A DNA stretch of 64,000 bases from positions 1 through 64,000 of the forward strand of contig NZ_CANLZM010000009.1 of NCBI RefSeq assembly GCF_947495565.1, written 5' to 3'. The notes below the pieces were generated by a model, which did not search any database, was not told the origin of the DNA, and worked only from the letters and a program-made list of their open reading frames with translations. This DNA comes from an uncultured Pontibacter sp. (lineage in GTDB: Bacteria > Bacteroidota > Bacteroidia > Cytophagales > Hymenobacteraceae). Below are positions 8,150 through 16,351 of the stretch, in pieces (the stretch's first letter is position 1; each line of letters starts with the position of its first letter). Position numbers and translations under genes: made by a program.

Positions 8150-8563
8150 TTAGGAGGCAAATACCTCCTCCGGGTTTTTAAAAGCCTTGAACTCCAGCGG
8201 GTTGCCGCTCAGGTCTAGCACAAACATAGTACGCTGCTCGCCAACCTGGCCTTCGTAGCGGGTATGCGCCTTCACCACAAATTTTATATCGTGCTGCTGT
8301 AGCTGCTGCTGCACCTGCTCAAATTGATCGTAACTCAGTATGCAGCCAAAATGCGGCACCGGCACGCTCACACCGTCTACCTTCCCGCAGTAATCCAGTT
8401 CCGGGATATTATCGCTTACGTGGCCGGAAAGCTGATGCCCGAAGAAATCAAAATCTATCCAATGCTCGGTGCTTCTCCCCTCCTGGCAACCCAGCATATC
8501 TACATAAAACCTTCTGGTAGAGGCAATATCTTTTATCTTAAAAGCATAATGAAATGCGTTCAT
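8150..8563 (-). CDS. VOC (glyoxalase/dioxygenase fold) family protein
   Basis: The 137-residue single-domain VOC protein has the usual beta-alpha-beta opening (FHYAFKIKDIASTRRFYVDMLG), a glycine turn with following Cys-Gln-Glu-Gly, and a closing strand MFVLDLSGNPLEFKAF in which the Glu is the normal metal-ligand position. His residues near the N-terminus (FHYAF) and in the middle (PHFGCI) are candidate ligands. The start at 8563 is preferred over one nine codons upstream. The shorter form begins one base after the upstream gene's stop, has AAAGGA at good spacing, and starts at the usual family position. It follows a hydroxyacid dehydrogenase gene in an operon, suggesting a shared oxoacid or aldehyde substrate. 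The actual substrate is unknown. Confidence 0.85.
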   Translation of the reverse strand: MNAFHYAFKIKDIASTRRFYVDMLGCQEGRSTEHWIDFDFFGHQLSGHVSDNIPELDYCGKVDGVSVPVPHFGCILSYDQFEQVQQQLQQHDIKFVVKAHTRYEGQVGEQRTMFVLDLSGNPLEFKAFKNPEEVFAS

Positions 8564-8564
8564 A

Positions 8565-9494
8565 CTAATATCCTTTGGTGCGTGAAACAAGATTGATTAA
8601 GGGCTTGCTGTTCTGGAGCCTGTCATAGTTTTCCAGTACCTGATCAACTGCCGAGGCCGGATTTGTAACACTTGCGATGTGCGGCGTAATTTTTATACTT
8701 GGATGAGCCCAAAACGGGTGTTTCTCCGGCAGCGGCTCCTCCCGAAACACATCCAGGCTCGCCCCTGCTAAATGTCCGCTCTCAATCAAGTCGATCAAGT
8801 CCTGCTCTATCAGGTGCTCTCCCCTTGCCACGTTAATGACAAAGGCATTTTTCGGCAGTTTCCCGAGCGTGTCTTTATTCAGAATGTCTGCGGTTTCCTG
8901 AGTGAGCGGCAGCAGGCAGATGAGAATATCGGCAGTTTCTAGGAAAGAGTCAAGTTCTTCGGCTCCGGCATAAACTTTTATACTTTCCAGCTGCTTGGCA
9001 GAATTAGCCCAGCCGGTTACGTTAAACCCGTTGCTGCTGAGGCGGCGCGCCACTTCACTACCCAGTGCGCCCACACCCATCACGCCGATGGTTATCTCTG
9101 CTTTATTTTTGTAGCGCAGCGGTTTCCAGGTATGCGTTTGTTCTGCAGTTTTATACTTGTGGAGGTCGCGCATATAGTTCAGAACCTGCGCCAGGCAGAA
9201 GTCCGCCATGTCGTTTGTCAGGTTCTTATCTTTGATCCTGCTTATCTGCACCTGCTCCGGAATATTCGGGTCTTTCAGCACATGGTCCACTCCGGCACCA
9301 AGCGAGGAAATGCATTGCAGGTTTGGGAATTGTGTAAATGCACCAAGCGGATGGTTCCAGGCCAAGGCAAATGTGATTTCATCGCGCGGGTGATCATCAG
9401 GGTAGATACGTACATCCAAGTCTGGTTTTTTTTCTTTCAGCGCTTTAACCCAGGTACTCAGGTCTCTGCCCTGGCTAACAATAGAAATAGGCAT
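8565..9494 (-). CDS. D-2-hydroxyacid dehydrogenase, glyoxylate/hydroxypyruvate reductase A type
   Basis: Cytosolic NAD(P)H-dependent reductase of 2-oxoacids. At 309 residues it has the length of GhrA. The Rossmann motif GVMGVGALGSEVARRL is near residue 137. The catalytic triad is visible as Arg in NVARGEHL, Glu in DVFREEPLPEKHPFW, and His in ITPHIASVT. The compact N-terminal substrate domain, with SLGAGVDHVL, fits GhrA rather than the longer PGDH or lactate dehydrogenase branches. It is first in a two-gene minus-strand operon: its TAG stop is one base from the ATG of the VOC gene. Glyoxylate or hydroxypyruvate is the best guess for substrate, not proven. Confidence 0.9.
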   Translation of the reverse strand: MPISIVSQGRDLSTWVKALKEKKPDLDVRIYPDDHPRDEITFALAWNHPLGAFTQFPNLQCISSLGAGVDHVLKDPNIPEQVQISRIKDKNLTNDMADFCLAQVLNYMRDLHKYKTAEQTHTWKPLRYKNKAEITIGVMGVGALGSEVARRLSSNGFNVTGWANSAKQLESIKVYAGAEELDSFLETADILICLLPLTQETADILNKDTLGKLPKNAFVINVARGEHLIEQDLIDLIESGHLAGASLDVFREEPLPEKHPFWAHPSIKITPHIASVTNPASAVDQVLENYDRLQNSKPLINLVSRTKGY

Positions 9495-9648
9495 AACAAA
9501 CAGAAGTATCAGCAGCGGCAGTGGATATAAAAGGTTAGATAAAAAAACTTAGCTGCTGCCACTAAGGTACAACCTAAACACCTAAAAATTGGCATTTTCA
9601 GCCAAAATTCAGGATAAAGAAAAGGTAAGTTTGATGTAGGATCAGGAC

Positions 9649-9687
9649 AAAAAAGAGCCTGCCTTAAGCTTAAACTCAAGGCAGGCT
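9649..9687 (-). terminator. Intrinsic terminator for the 65-residue protein gene
   Basis: Arms AGCCTGCCTT (9656-9665) and AAGGCAGGCT (9678-9687) form a perfect 10-bp stem. On the minus strand the stem is followed by CTCTTTTTTG (A-run at 9649-9654). It lies about 140 bases beyond the stop at 9831. The rest of 9495-9830 holds no gene I can support. Confidence 0.85.
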
Positions 9688-9830
9688 TTCCATCAAGCGT
9701 TCCAAACAAACGAAAAGTTAAAACTCAAAGCTTCTACAAGCTTTATTCAGGCTATCACCTGTCTGGTCGGAAACTTAAAATGTATACTGCTTTATACGTA
9801 GCCTCTTTCAAGAGGTTAAACGCAGCCAAC

Positions 9831-10028
9831 CTATTTTCCGCTTCTGCCTAAGTAAATTGCATAGCCGATAAGGCCAGCAGCGGCTGCAAACAGAATATAC
9901 TGCTGCTCTTTAACAGATAGCGCTTTGTAAAAATCAAGCCCTTTTGTAGGATCTTTGATGATGTCAGTCAGTTGGGATGGGTCTTGGAGAAGCCCCCGCA
10001 GAGAAGTGTTCTCTAATGTATTTTCCAT
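9831..10028 (-). CDS. Small single-pass membrane protein, 65 residues
   Basis: The first 43 residues are polar (LRGLLQDPSQLTDIIKDPTKGLDFYKAL). They are followed by one hydrophobic helix, residues about 44-60 (YILFAAAAGLIGYAIYLG), and a short basic tail. I do not recognise the family. The clean start, conservative protein-like composition and a dedicated terminator about 140 bases downstream argue that it is a real gene. Function unknown. Confidence 0.65.
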   Translation of the reverse strand: MENTLENTSLRGLLQDPSQLTDIIKDPTKGLDFYKALSVKEQQYILFAAAAGLIGYAIYLGRSGK

Positions 10029-10358
10029 AGTTTTATAGCTGTTTTATCAATCTGTTAGTGGATACGTTATCAATAGCTAATTAGATATTCTTTGAGCGTT
10101 AAAAGCAACTCCCTGCAGTTTAAATTTATAAGCATACAAACTATAATGCCATCATACTTTGAGCCGAATCTCATGTATAGATATTAAAGCTTTTCAGAAA
10201 GCATCCATACTTTTTCAGGAAGAGGCTTGTGCAGCAGCAGCAGGCAACTTTACCTTGCCCGCTAACGAATTTTAAGTATAAAGTTTAACTAATTCAGGCT
10301 CGTACCTGTTACCTTCAAGCTTACTCCGGTACAGCATTCATTTAAATAAAGAAAAACA
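10029..10358. other. Intergenic region upstream of selO
   Basis: This divergent spacer contains several AAGTATA/TATACTT copies. TACCTTCA near 10310 is one mismatch from the TAnnTTTG consensus. I see no gene in it. Confidence 0.5.
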
Positions 10359-11915
10359 ATGAAGAGCCTCAGCTCAGAAAACTATAAAAAGGAATTTATC
10401 AGCACTTTTCCCGGCGACGAAAGCGGCGACCTAACGCCACGGCAAACACCGGGCATGCTGTACAGTAAAGCTATCCCAACTCCGGTAGAAAAAGTCACCT
10501 TGCTGGCCTGGTCAGAAGAACTGGCAACAGAACTTGGCATTGGAAAACCAGTAAGCCAGCAGGAGGTAGATATATTGGGAGGCAACAACTTAGCCAGCAC
10601 CATGCACCCTTACGCTGCCTGCTACGCCGGCCACCAGTTTGGCGGCTGGGCCGGACAGCTTGGAGATGGCCGCGCCATTACCTTAGGCGAGTGGGAAGCA
10701 CCAAATAACAAGTATTTTGAGCTGCAGCTGAAAGGCGCTGGCCCCACTCCTTATTCCAGACGCGCAGATGGGCGTGCGGTGCTTCGTTCCTCGGTGCGTG
10801 AGTATTTAATGAGCGAGGCCATGCATTACCTGGGTGTGCCTACCACACGTGCCCTAAGCCTGGTTACTACCGGCGAGCCCGTGCTGCGCGATATGTTTTA
10901 CAACGGAAACGCGGCTTATGAGGCCGGTGCCATTGTGATGCGCGTAGCACCAAGCTTTCTGCGCTTCGGAAACTTCGAGCTGCTGAACGCGCGCAAAGAA
11001 ACCGATAACCTGCGCCAACTCGTGGACTGGACCATCAGCCGTTACTACCCGCACCTGACTGGTGAAGGAAAAGTGATTTCATGGTTCAAGGAAATAGTGG
11101 AGCGAACAGCCAGCCTTATGGTGGAGTGGCAGCGCGTAGGTTTTGTGCACGGCGTCATGAATACCGATAACATGTCTGTACTTGGCCTCACGATTGATTA
11201 CGGACCCTACTCTTTCCTGGACGACTTCGACCCTGACTTTACGCCTAACACCACTGACTTGCCAGGCAAGCGCTACGCTTTTGGCAAGCAACCAAGTATA
11301 GGCTACTGGAACCTCGGCTGCCTGGCAGCGGCACTGCTCCCTTTAGTAGAAAAAGACCAGCTGCTACCCGCATTAGAGAGCTACAAGGAAGTATACTGGG
11401 GCAAATATTATGCGATGATGGGTAAAAAACTAGGGCTGGACCACGTCAGTAAAATTGACACAGATCTTATCGCGCAGTTTGAGAAAACGCTTGCCGCCCT
11501 AAAACCTGATATGACCATTTTCTTCCAGTTGCTGATAGAGCTGCCTTTACACATGGGCAGCACGCAGGAAGTGAAGGAGTTTTTCAAAACCAGCCTGTAT
11601 AAGGAATTAAGTACAGAGGAGCAGGAGATGCTGTATTCGCTGATCGTAAATTACCTGGACCGCCTTAACAAGAATACCATCACACGGCAGTATTCTCAGA
11701 AACTGATGCGGGAGGCCAACCCAAGATTTATACTTCGGAACTACCTGCTGCACCAGGCTATTGAGGGTTTGGAGAAAGGAGAACCGGATTTGTTCGAAAA
11801 GCTGCAGCAAGCCCTGAAAGAACCTTACTCAGATAAGTTTGATGAGTTCTTTACAACCAGACCCGACTGGGCCAGCCAGAAAGCAGGATGCTCTATGTTA
11901 TCATGCAGTTCGTAA
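10359..11915 (+). CDS. selO: Protein adenylyltransferase SelO (YdiU/UPF0061 family)
   Basis: Pseudokinase-fold enzyme that transfers AMP to Ser, Thr or Tyr of target proteins; in other bacteria it responds to oxidative stress. Family signatures are strong: HPYAACYAGHQFGGWAGQLGDGRA near residue 84, ELQLKGAGPTPYSRRADGRA, RSSVREYLMSEAMHYLGVP, and the active-site region FVHGVMNTDNMSVLGLTIDYGP followed by FLDDFDP. The 518-residue length is typical. The C-terminus ends CSMLSCSS, with Cys at the third residue from the end (C516), where eukaryotic SELENOO has selenocysteine. The gene is monocistronic with a strong terminator behind it. No toxin or defence neighbours are present. Confidence 0.96.
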   Translation: MKSLSSENYKKEFISTFPGDESGDLTPRQTPGMLYSKAIPTPVEKVTLLAWSEELATELGIGKPVSQQEVDILGGNNLASTMHPYAACYAGHQFGGWAGQLGDGRAITLGEWEAPNNKYFELQLKGAGPTPYSRRADGRAVLRSSVREYLMSEAMHYLGVPTTRALSLVTTGEPVLRDMFYNGNAAYEAGAIVMRVAPSFLRFGNFELLNARKETDNLRQLVDWTISRYYPHLTGEGKVISWFKEIVERTASLMVEWQRVGFVHGVMNTDNMSVLGLTIDYGPYSFLDDFDPDFTPNTTDLPGKRYAFGKQPSIGYWNLGCLAAALLPLVEKDQLLPALESYKEVYWGKYYAMMGKKLGLDHVSKIDTDLIAQFEKTLAALKPDMTIFFQLLIELPLHMGSTQEVKEFFKTSLYKELSTEEQEMLYSLIVNYLDRLNKNTITRQYSQKLMREANPRFILRNYLLHQAIEGLEKGEPDLFEKLQQALKEPYSDKFDEFFTTRPDWASQKAGCSMLSCSS

Positions 11916-11930
11916 GCTGAGTCACTCATA

Positions 11931-11974
11931 AGTATAAATCCGCCCCGGAGCCTTTGCCGGGGCAGATTTATACT
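11931..11974. terminator. Bidirectional terminator between selO and the aminotransferase gene
   Basis: A long hairpin has a GCCCCGG/CCGGGGC core, extended by AAGTATAAAT on the left and ATTTATACTT on the right. T-rich sequence follows on the plus strand. It lies between two convergent genes, and its outer stem is made of the window-wide TATACTT motif. Confidence 0.85.
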
Positions 11975-11986
11975 TTGTTTTCAGGT

Positions 11987-12835
11987 TTATGATTGCATTC
12001 CTACTTGCTCCTCCAGCCTTATAAGGTCCTGCAGCAACGAGAGCGTAACCTCCCCTGGTTTGCCGTTCCCGATCACCTGCTCATCCACCTGCACAATGGG
12101 CACAATGCGCTTGGTCGTGCTGGTCAGGAATACTTCTTTTGCCTGAAATATATCCTCCAACGTAACCGTGCCTTCAGCGGCCTTATATTTTTTACCGGCC
12201 AGGTCCAGTACGTTTTTGCGAGTTACGCCCAGCAGCACATTTTCTGCTGGCGTTACCACAGCGCCGTCCTGTTTTACGATAAAAAGATTGCACCTCGGAA
12301 ACTCTGACACCACACCATTGCGCTGGTAAAGCACATCGCTCGCCCCTCGCTGCCGTATCTCGTCTATCAGCCGAATGCCCATAGTATAATTTATGGTTTT
12401 GGCCTGCGGCACCTCCCGCACAAATTCATGGGTGATGATCTTGATGCCATTCTCCAGCATTTCTGCCCCCGGAAGTATAAGCGGCTGCTGAAAAATAACC
12501 AAACTTGGCTCTGCCAGATCGTAACCATTGGAGGAATAGCCTCCGGTCAGGATCATCTTCATACCTGCCAGGGGCATACTGTTTTTCTGTATCAGCTCCT
12601 GAATAACAGCCTTCAACTCGCCATCTGATATTGGGAGAGCCATGCGCATAGCCTTTGCCGATGCATGAAAACGCTCCAAATACTTGTCTAGAAAGACAGC
12701 TTTGCCATTATGCACCCTAAAATAATCAAACACACCGTACCCTCTCTGTATAGAAAGGTCGCTAATGTGGAGTGTAGCTTTTTCGAGGGGCAGCACCTGG
12801 CCGCGCACGTAGGCATAGTTAGGGTTGGATTGCAT
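11987..12835 (-). CDS. Class IV aminotransferase, D-amino-acid aminotransferase-like
   Basis: PLP enzyme of the fold-type IV family (D-alanine aminotransferase, BCAT and aminodeoxychorismate lyase), 282 residues. The PLP lysine lies in QAKTINYTMGI near residue 145. The conserved glutamate is in GVVSEFPRCNLFIV near residue 177, and the phosphate-binding region is LLGVTRKNVLDLA. The N-terminal signature RGYGVFDYFRVHNG fits the D-aminotransferase/lyase branch rather than BCAT. The gene start overlaps the end of the P1-peptidase gene by 17 bases, so the two are co-translated. Together they suggest use of peptides or D-amino acids. The exact substrate cannot be decided by eye. Confidence 0.87.
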   Translation of the reverse strand: MQSNPNYAYVRGQVLPLEKATLHISDLSIQRGYGVFDYFRVHNGKAVFLDKYLERFHASAKAMRMALPISDGELKAVIQELIQKNSMPLAGMKMILTGGYSSNGYDLAEPSLVIFQQPLILPGAEMLENGIKIITHEFVREVPQAKTINYTMGIRLIDEIRQRGASDVLYQRNGVVSEFPRCNLFIVKQDGAVVTPAENVLLGVTRKNVLDLAGKKYKAAEGTVTLEDIFQAKEVFLTSTTKRIVPIVQVDEQVIGNGKPGEVTLSLLQDLIRLEEQVGMQS

Positions 12836-13955
12836 GGTGTTTCTTTAACAGCTTTAAAACTTTATTTAGTGGCAGCGCTTCTACCTTTCTCCCTTCCTTG
12901 CCGGTTATGGTTTCGGCCTTAAACAGTGAGTTGATAATTGCTTCTTCCGTTGCCTCTATCACCGCCAGAAAAAGGGGCGACATTTCATCGTTACGAAGTA
13001 TGGGTGCCGTTTGAGTTTTATCTTCAGAGGAGTAAGGTATACGGAGTTTAGGGTTTATGGAAAAGGCGATCACATAGTCACCGCTGCCGTTGGAGGCGAT
13101 GCCGCCGGTTTTAGCCAGCCCCATCATCGCACGCTTGGCCATACGCTCCAGGTTACGTGCATCTACGGGTGCGTCAGTGGCAACTATAATCATACAGGTA
13201 CCGTCTGCGCTGTCTTTTAGCTGCTGGTTCATGAAATACTGCTCCAGCTCCTGGCCAACAGGCGCACCGTTTACCTGCAGCACGCCGCCAAAGTTTGTCT
13301 GCACCAGCACCCCAACTGTATAGCCGCCTGAGTTAACAGGAAGTTTACGCGAAGATGTGCCGATACCTCCTTTAAACCCAAAACATACCGTACCTGTGCC
13401 AGCCCCAACATTACCTTCCTGCACCGCGCCGCTCTCAGCCTTCTCAATAGCGTCCAGCACGTTTTGCTCGCTCACGTGCCGGCCCCTGATGTCACTGAGG
13501 TAGCCATCGTTTGTTTCGCCCACCACCGCATTAACCGACTGCACCTGCTCATTGCCGGGCTGCTGCAGCGCATGGCTTATCAGGGCATTCATGGCGGTGG
13601 CCACGCTCAGGGTGTTGGTAAGTATGATTGGAGTCTCCAGGTTACCGAGTTCCAGTATTTGTGTACTGCCAGCCAACTTTCCGAATCCATTTCCCACATA
13701 CACGGCGGCAGGCACTTTCTCCTGAAAAATATTGCCCGGATGCGGCAGAATGGCTGTTACACCGGTTCGTACCTGCTCCCCCTCCACCAGCGTAACCTGC
13801 CCGACACGCACTCCGGCTACGTCCGTTATGGCGTTATACCTGCCTGTCGGTAAAACGCCAATTTGTACGCCGTATTCTCTTGCCCGTTTGCGCTCCTGCC
13901 CGCTCACTTGTGTATACATACTCATCAGCAATAAAAGTATAAAGGCAATCCTCAT
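12819..13955 (-). CDS. P1 family peptidase (DmpA-type L-aminopeptidase/D-esterase)
   Basis: N-terminal nucleophile hydrolase of MEROPS family P1 that self-cleaves into two chains. A signal peptide (about residues 1-19, ending VSGQ) indicates export. The autocleavage/nucleophile motif is GGIGTSSRKLP near residue 207, cut before a Ser. The upstream chain has the conserved AITDVAGVRVGQVTL and GVTAILPHPGN. The downstream chain has GVLVQTNFGG and ATDAPVDARNLERMA. The length of 378 residues is usual. It is first in an operon with a D-aminotransferase-like gene that overlaps its end by 17 bases. P1 enzymes release N-terminal L- or D-residues from small peptides or amides, consistent with that partner. 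Confidence 0.92.
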   Translation of the reverse strand: MRIAFILLLLMSMYTQVSGQERKRAREYGVQIGVLPTGRYNAITDVAGVRVGQVTLVEGEQVRTGVTAILPHPGNIFQEKVPAAVYVGNGFGKLAGSTQILELGNLETPIILTNTLSVATAMNALISHALQQPGNEQVQSVNAVVGETNDGYLSDIRGRHVSEQNVLDAIEKAESGAVQEGNVGAGTGTVCFGFKGGIGTSSRKLPVNSGGYTVGVLVQTNFGGVLQVNGAPVGQELEQYFMNQQLKDSADGTCMIIVATDAPVDARNLERMAKRAMMGLAKTGGIASNGSGDYVIAFSINPKLRIPYSSEDKTQTAPILRNDEMSPLFLAVIEATEEAIINSLFKAETITGKEGRKVEALPLNKVLKLLKKHHAIQP

Positions 13956-14092
13956 GTTCTTCGGTTTAGAATGTTACTACAGGGGCAAAGCACTCCTTGC
14001 ATAAAAATAGAGAAGCCATTTGAGAAAAGCTATACTTTAAGAAGCAGCGCTCGATAAGCGTTACTTATACTTGACATTGTCACCACCACACA

Positions 14093-14153
14093 AAAAATAG
14101 CCCTACGCAAAGAGCCGCCGTGAATAACAACGGCGGCTCTTTGCGTAGGGCTA
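14093..14153 (-). terminator. Very strong 24-bp perfect hairpin, minus-strand terminator
   Basis: 24-base arms (14098-14121 and 14130-14153) pair perfectly around an 8-base loop (GAATAACA). On the minus strand the stem is followed by TTTTTTG (14093-14097 on the plus strand is A-rich). It lies 111 bases past the stop of the 38-residue gene at 14265-14381 and is the likely end of that transcript. It also shields the P1-peptidase promoter region. Confidence 0.85.
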
Positions 14154-14264
14154 TCTAGACGATTAATATCAGCTTATTTTGGGCACATTATGCCACAGCC
14201 TACAGGCTATAACCTGAGGAAAAAGTATATGCCCGTCACACAAGCCAGCTTAACGCATGAGGCA

Positions 14265-14381
14265 TTACCAGTAGTGATCGTAATGCTTGCGCGGCGGCCG
14301 CTGCTCTTTGCCATAGCAGTAGTAGATGAAGTAGGCTACTCCATACAGAGCCAGAACCAAACCTATAATCAATGTTTCCAT
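14265..14381 (-). CDS. Tiny single-pass membrane protein, 38 residues
   Basis: Start at 14381, stop TAA at 14265-14267. The translation begins METLIIGLVLALYGVAYFIY, a textbook membrane helix with few polar residues. It is followed by a Tyr/Cys segment and a short tail rich in Arg, Pro, His and Tyr (EQRPPRKHYDHYW). I do not recognise the family. Support comes from the coherent membrane-protein composition and the strong terminator downstream on the same strand. No Shine-Dalgarno is visible, as is common in this phylum. Function unknown; small membrane proteins of this size often tune larger membrane complexes. Confidence 0.6.
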   Translation of the reverse strand: METLIIGLVLALYGVAYFIYYCYGKEQRPPRKHYDHYW

Positions 14382-14591
14382 AACACGATTATACGTAATA
14401 ATATTAAGAAGTTATGGTGTAAACAACAGATAAATGAGGGTTATCAGCAAAAAAATGGGGGTAAAACCGATCTTATATTAAACTATATTGAATCGATAAC
14501 AATTTTTTATAAAAAATATATAATTTTTACACCATAAATTTTAATAAATCGTATACACACTTAATCTTTCAATATTCCCACCCACAAAACC

Positions 14592-14601
14592 AGGAGGAGG
14601 T
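14592..14601 (+). promoter_or_regulatory. Unusually strong Shine-Dalgarno sequence
   Basis: AGGAGGAGGT lies four bases before the ATG at 14606. Most genes in this window have no such sequence, so this and AGGAGG at 15092-15097 before nuoA stand out. Confidence 0.75.
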
Positions 14602-14605
14602 AACT

Positions 14606-15037
14606 ATGGGCACAGTAAGACATATATTACAGAAGAAAGGCCATAACGCTTATTCTGTTGATCCATCCGCCACTGTCTATTATGCGCTTGAGTACATGGT
14701 TGAGAAGAATGTGGGCGCCCTGCTGGTAATGGATAAAGAGCGGTTTGCGGGAATTTTTACGGAAAGAGACTACGCCAGAAAAGTTATACTGAAAGGAAAG
14801 GCTTCTAAAGAAACCCTAGTACGTGAGATTATGAGTGAGCACCCCGCTACCGTAACACCAGACGACACGGTAGAAGGCTGCATGAAGCTGATGACTCAAA
14901 AATATATAAGGCACCTTCCGGTTTTAGAAGGCGATAAGCTGGTTGGCTTGGTTTCGATTGGGGATATTGTAAAGTACATCATCGAGGAACAAAAGTTCAT
15001 CATTGATAACCTGGAGCACTATATTACAGGTCACTGA
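14606..15037 (+). CDS. Tandem CBS-domain protein
   Basis: A stand-alone CBS pair of 143 residues. The first CBS motif covers about residues 8-62 (SVDPSATVYYALEYMVEKNVGALLVMD, GIFTERDYARKV). The second covers about 75-130 (PATVTPDDTVEGCMKLMTQKYIRHLPVLEGDKLVGLVSIGDIVKYI). CBS pairs bind adenosine nucleotides (AMP, ATP, NAD, SAM) and act as energy or redox sensors. No catalytic domain is attached. The gene sits 70 bases upstream of the complex I operon on the same strand, so a role linked to respiratory state is plausible but unproven. The start is fixed by the strong Shine-Dalgarno. Confidence 0.92.
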   Translation: MGTVRHILQKKGHNAYSVDPSATVYYALEYMVEKNVGALLVMDKERFAGIFTERDYARKVILKGKASKETLVREIMSEHPATVTPDDTVEGCMKLMTQKYIRHLPVLEGDKLVGLVSIGDIVKYIIEEQKFIIDNLEHYITGH

Positions 15038-15107
15038 GCAATACCAGCACAGCATTTTCTGATTAATTTTAAGTTAGACACAGAATTCGATAGGAGGCGA
15101 AACCACT

Positions 15108-15539
15108 TTGGATACTTCCAGTGAAAGCACAACATTGCTGTGGCCCATGGTAGTTTATGGCGCTATTGTATTAAGCCTGGTTGCGCTTATACTTGGCCTG
15201 TCTTACGTATTAGGCCAGCGCCACAACGACCGCGCAACCGGCGAGCCTTACGAAGGCGGCATACTTAGCGAAGGTTCTGCACGCACACGCTTCTCCTCCC
15301 AGTTTTACCTGGTGGCCATGCTCTTTGTCATTTTTGACGTGGAGACGGTATTTATACTTTCCTGGGCGATTGCTTTTCGGGAGTTGGGCTGGTATGGTTA
15401 CCTGGGCGTGCTGGTTTTCATTGTGATGCTGGCCGTGGTGCTGGTGTACGAGTGGCGCAACGGCGCTCTGGATTTCGGCCCAAGCGGCAGCAAGATTTTG
15501 GCTGCCTATAAGCGCCTGCTGCAAAAGCCTGCAGCCTGA
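15108..15539 (+). CDS. nuoA: NADH-quinone oxidoreductase subunit A
   Basis: Small membrane subunit of respiratory complex I with three helices: about residues 14-34, 66-88 and 95-117. The family motif [39 protein letters not shown] is present. The start is TTG at 15108, supported by AGGAGG at 15092-15097 ten bases upstream. The first ATG is at codon 14, inside helix 1. The length of 143 residues matches E. coli NuoA (147). It is the first gene of the operon running to 30612, in the canonical order. Confidence 0.95.
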   Translation: MDTSSESTTLLWPMVVYGAIVLSLVALILGLSYVLGQRHNDRATGEPYEGGILSEGSARTRFSSQFYLVAMLFVIFDVETVFILSWAIAFRELGWYGYLGVLVFIVMLAVVLVYEWRNGALDFGPSGSKILAAYKRLLQKPAA

Positions 15540-15615
15540 TTTAATTGACAACAGACTGGTAGGCAAAGGAAAATACACCTTTTTGCAAGCTACCTTCATT
15601 ATAAAACAATTACGC

Positions 15616-16254
15616 ATGAAATGGTGGCTAAGCAAACCCGATGATCCGGTAAAGGCAACGAGCGGAACTAGCTCTTACGAGGAAACCGTGCAGCAAAGCG
15701 TGATGCTCAGCACTATGCAGGACCTGCTGGCCTGGGGCCGTAAAAACTCCATGTGGCCCTTCCATTTTGGATTGAGCTGCTGCTTTGTAGAAATGGCCAC
15801 CAGCATGACCCCAAAGTATGACGTGGCCCGTTTCGGGGCAGAAGTGATACGCGGCACGCCGCGCGAGGCCGATGTGATGATTATCGCCGGAACGGTTTTC
15901 ATTAAAATGGCACCGATAATAAAGCGTTTGCACGAGCAGATGATGGAGCCGCGCTGGGTGATCTCGATGGGAAGCTGCGCCAACTCCGGCGGCATGTTCG
16001 ACATTTACAGTGTGGTGCAGGGCGTGGACAAATTTCTGCCTGTGGATGTATACGTACCCGGTTGCCCTCCCCGCCCCGATGCGTTTATGGAAGGCCTGAT
16101 GCTGCTGGCAGAATCAGTAGGCAAAGAAAAAAGGCCACTCAGCTGGACAATCGGCGAGCAGGGCGTGATCCGGCCAAACAAGATTGATGTAAAGGAAAGA
16201 CGGCAGGAAGCAAGATTCAAGATGACGGAGTTCCGATCGCCGGATGAAGTGTAG
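15616..16254 (+). CDS. nuoB: NADH-quinone oxidoreductase subunit B (N2 cluster)
   Basis: Peripheral-arm subunit carrying the terminal 4Fe-4S cluster N2, which hands electrons to quinone. The ligands are present: tandem Cys55-Cys56 (GLSCCFVEM), Cys121 (GSCANSGG) and Cys150 (VPGCPPRP), numbered from the ATG at 15616. An upstream in-frame ATG at 15583 would add 11 residues ([11 protein letters not shown]) absent from homologues, so the later start MKWWLSKP is preferred. The length is 212 residues. It is separated from nuoCD by a 316-base spacer holding a palindromic repeat. Confidence 0.95.
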   Translation: MKWWLSKPDDPVKATSGTSSYEETVQQSVMLSTMQDLLAWGRKNSMWPFHFGLSCCFVEMATSMTPKYDVARFGAEVIRGTPREADVMIIAGTVFIKMAPIIKRLHEQMMEPRWVISMGSCANSGGMFDIYSVVQGVDKFLPVDVYVPGCPPRPDAFMEGLMLLAESVGKEKRPLSWTIGEQGVIRPNKIDVKERRQEARFKMTEFRSPDEV

Positions 16255-16351
16255 GGAGCTTAGGAGTTAGGGGGTTTGTGAGGTTGGGAGTTAAAGGCCT
16301 TATGTGCTGGTGTTTGCAGAAGGTAAATACTTCATGTGCTGGTACGAGCTT

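Noticed and set aside
9509-9709. A 66-codon minus-strand frame upstream of the hydroxyacid dehydrogenase
   Set aside because: It passes through the terminator hairpin at 9649-9687, so it is not a plausible gene.
11908-11915. Possible selenocysteine (UGA) read-through at the end of selO
   Set aside because: The position is an ordinary Cys codon and the gene ends at TAA; no SECIS-like hairpin is needed.
14190-14537. A 115-codon open frame on the plus strand
   Set aside because: It runs through the minus-strand microprotein gene and AT-rich spacer, and has non-coding composition and no promoter or terminator of its own.
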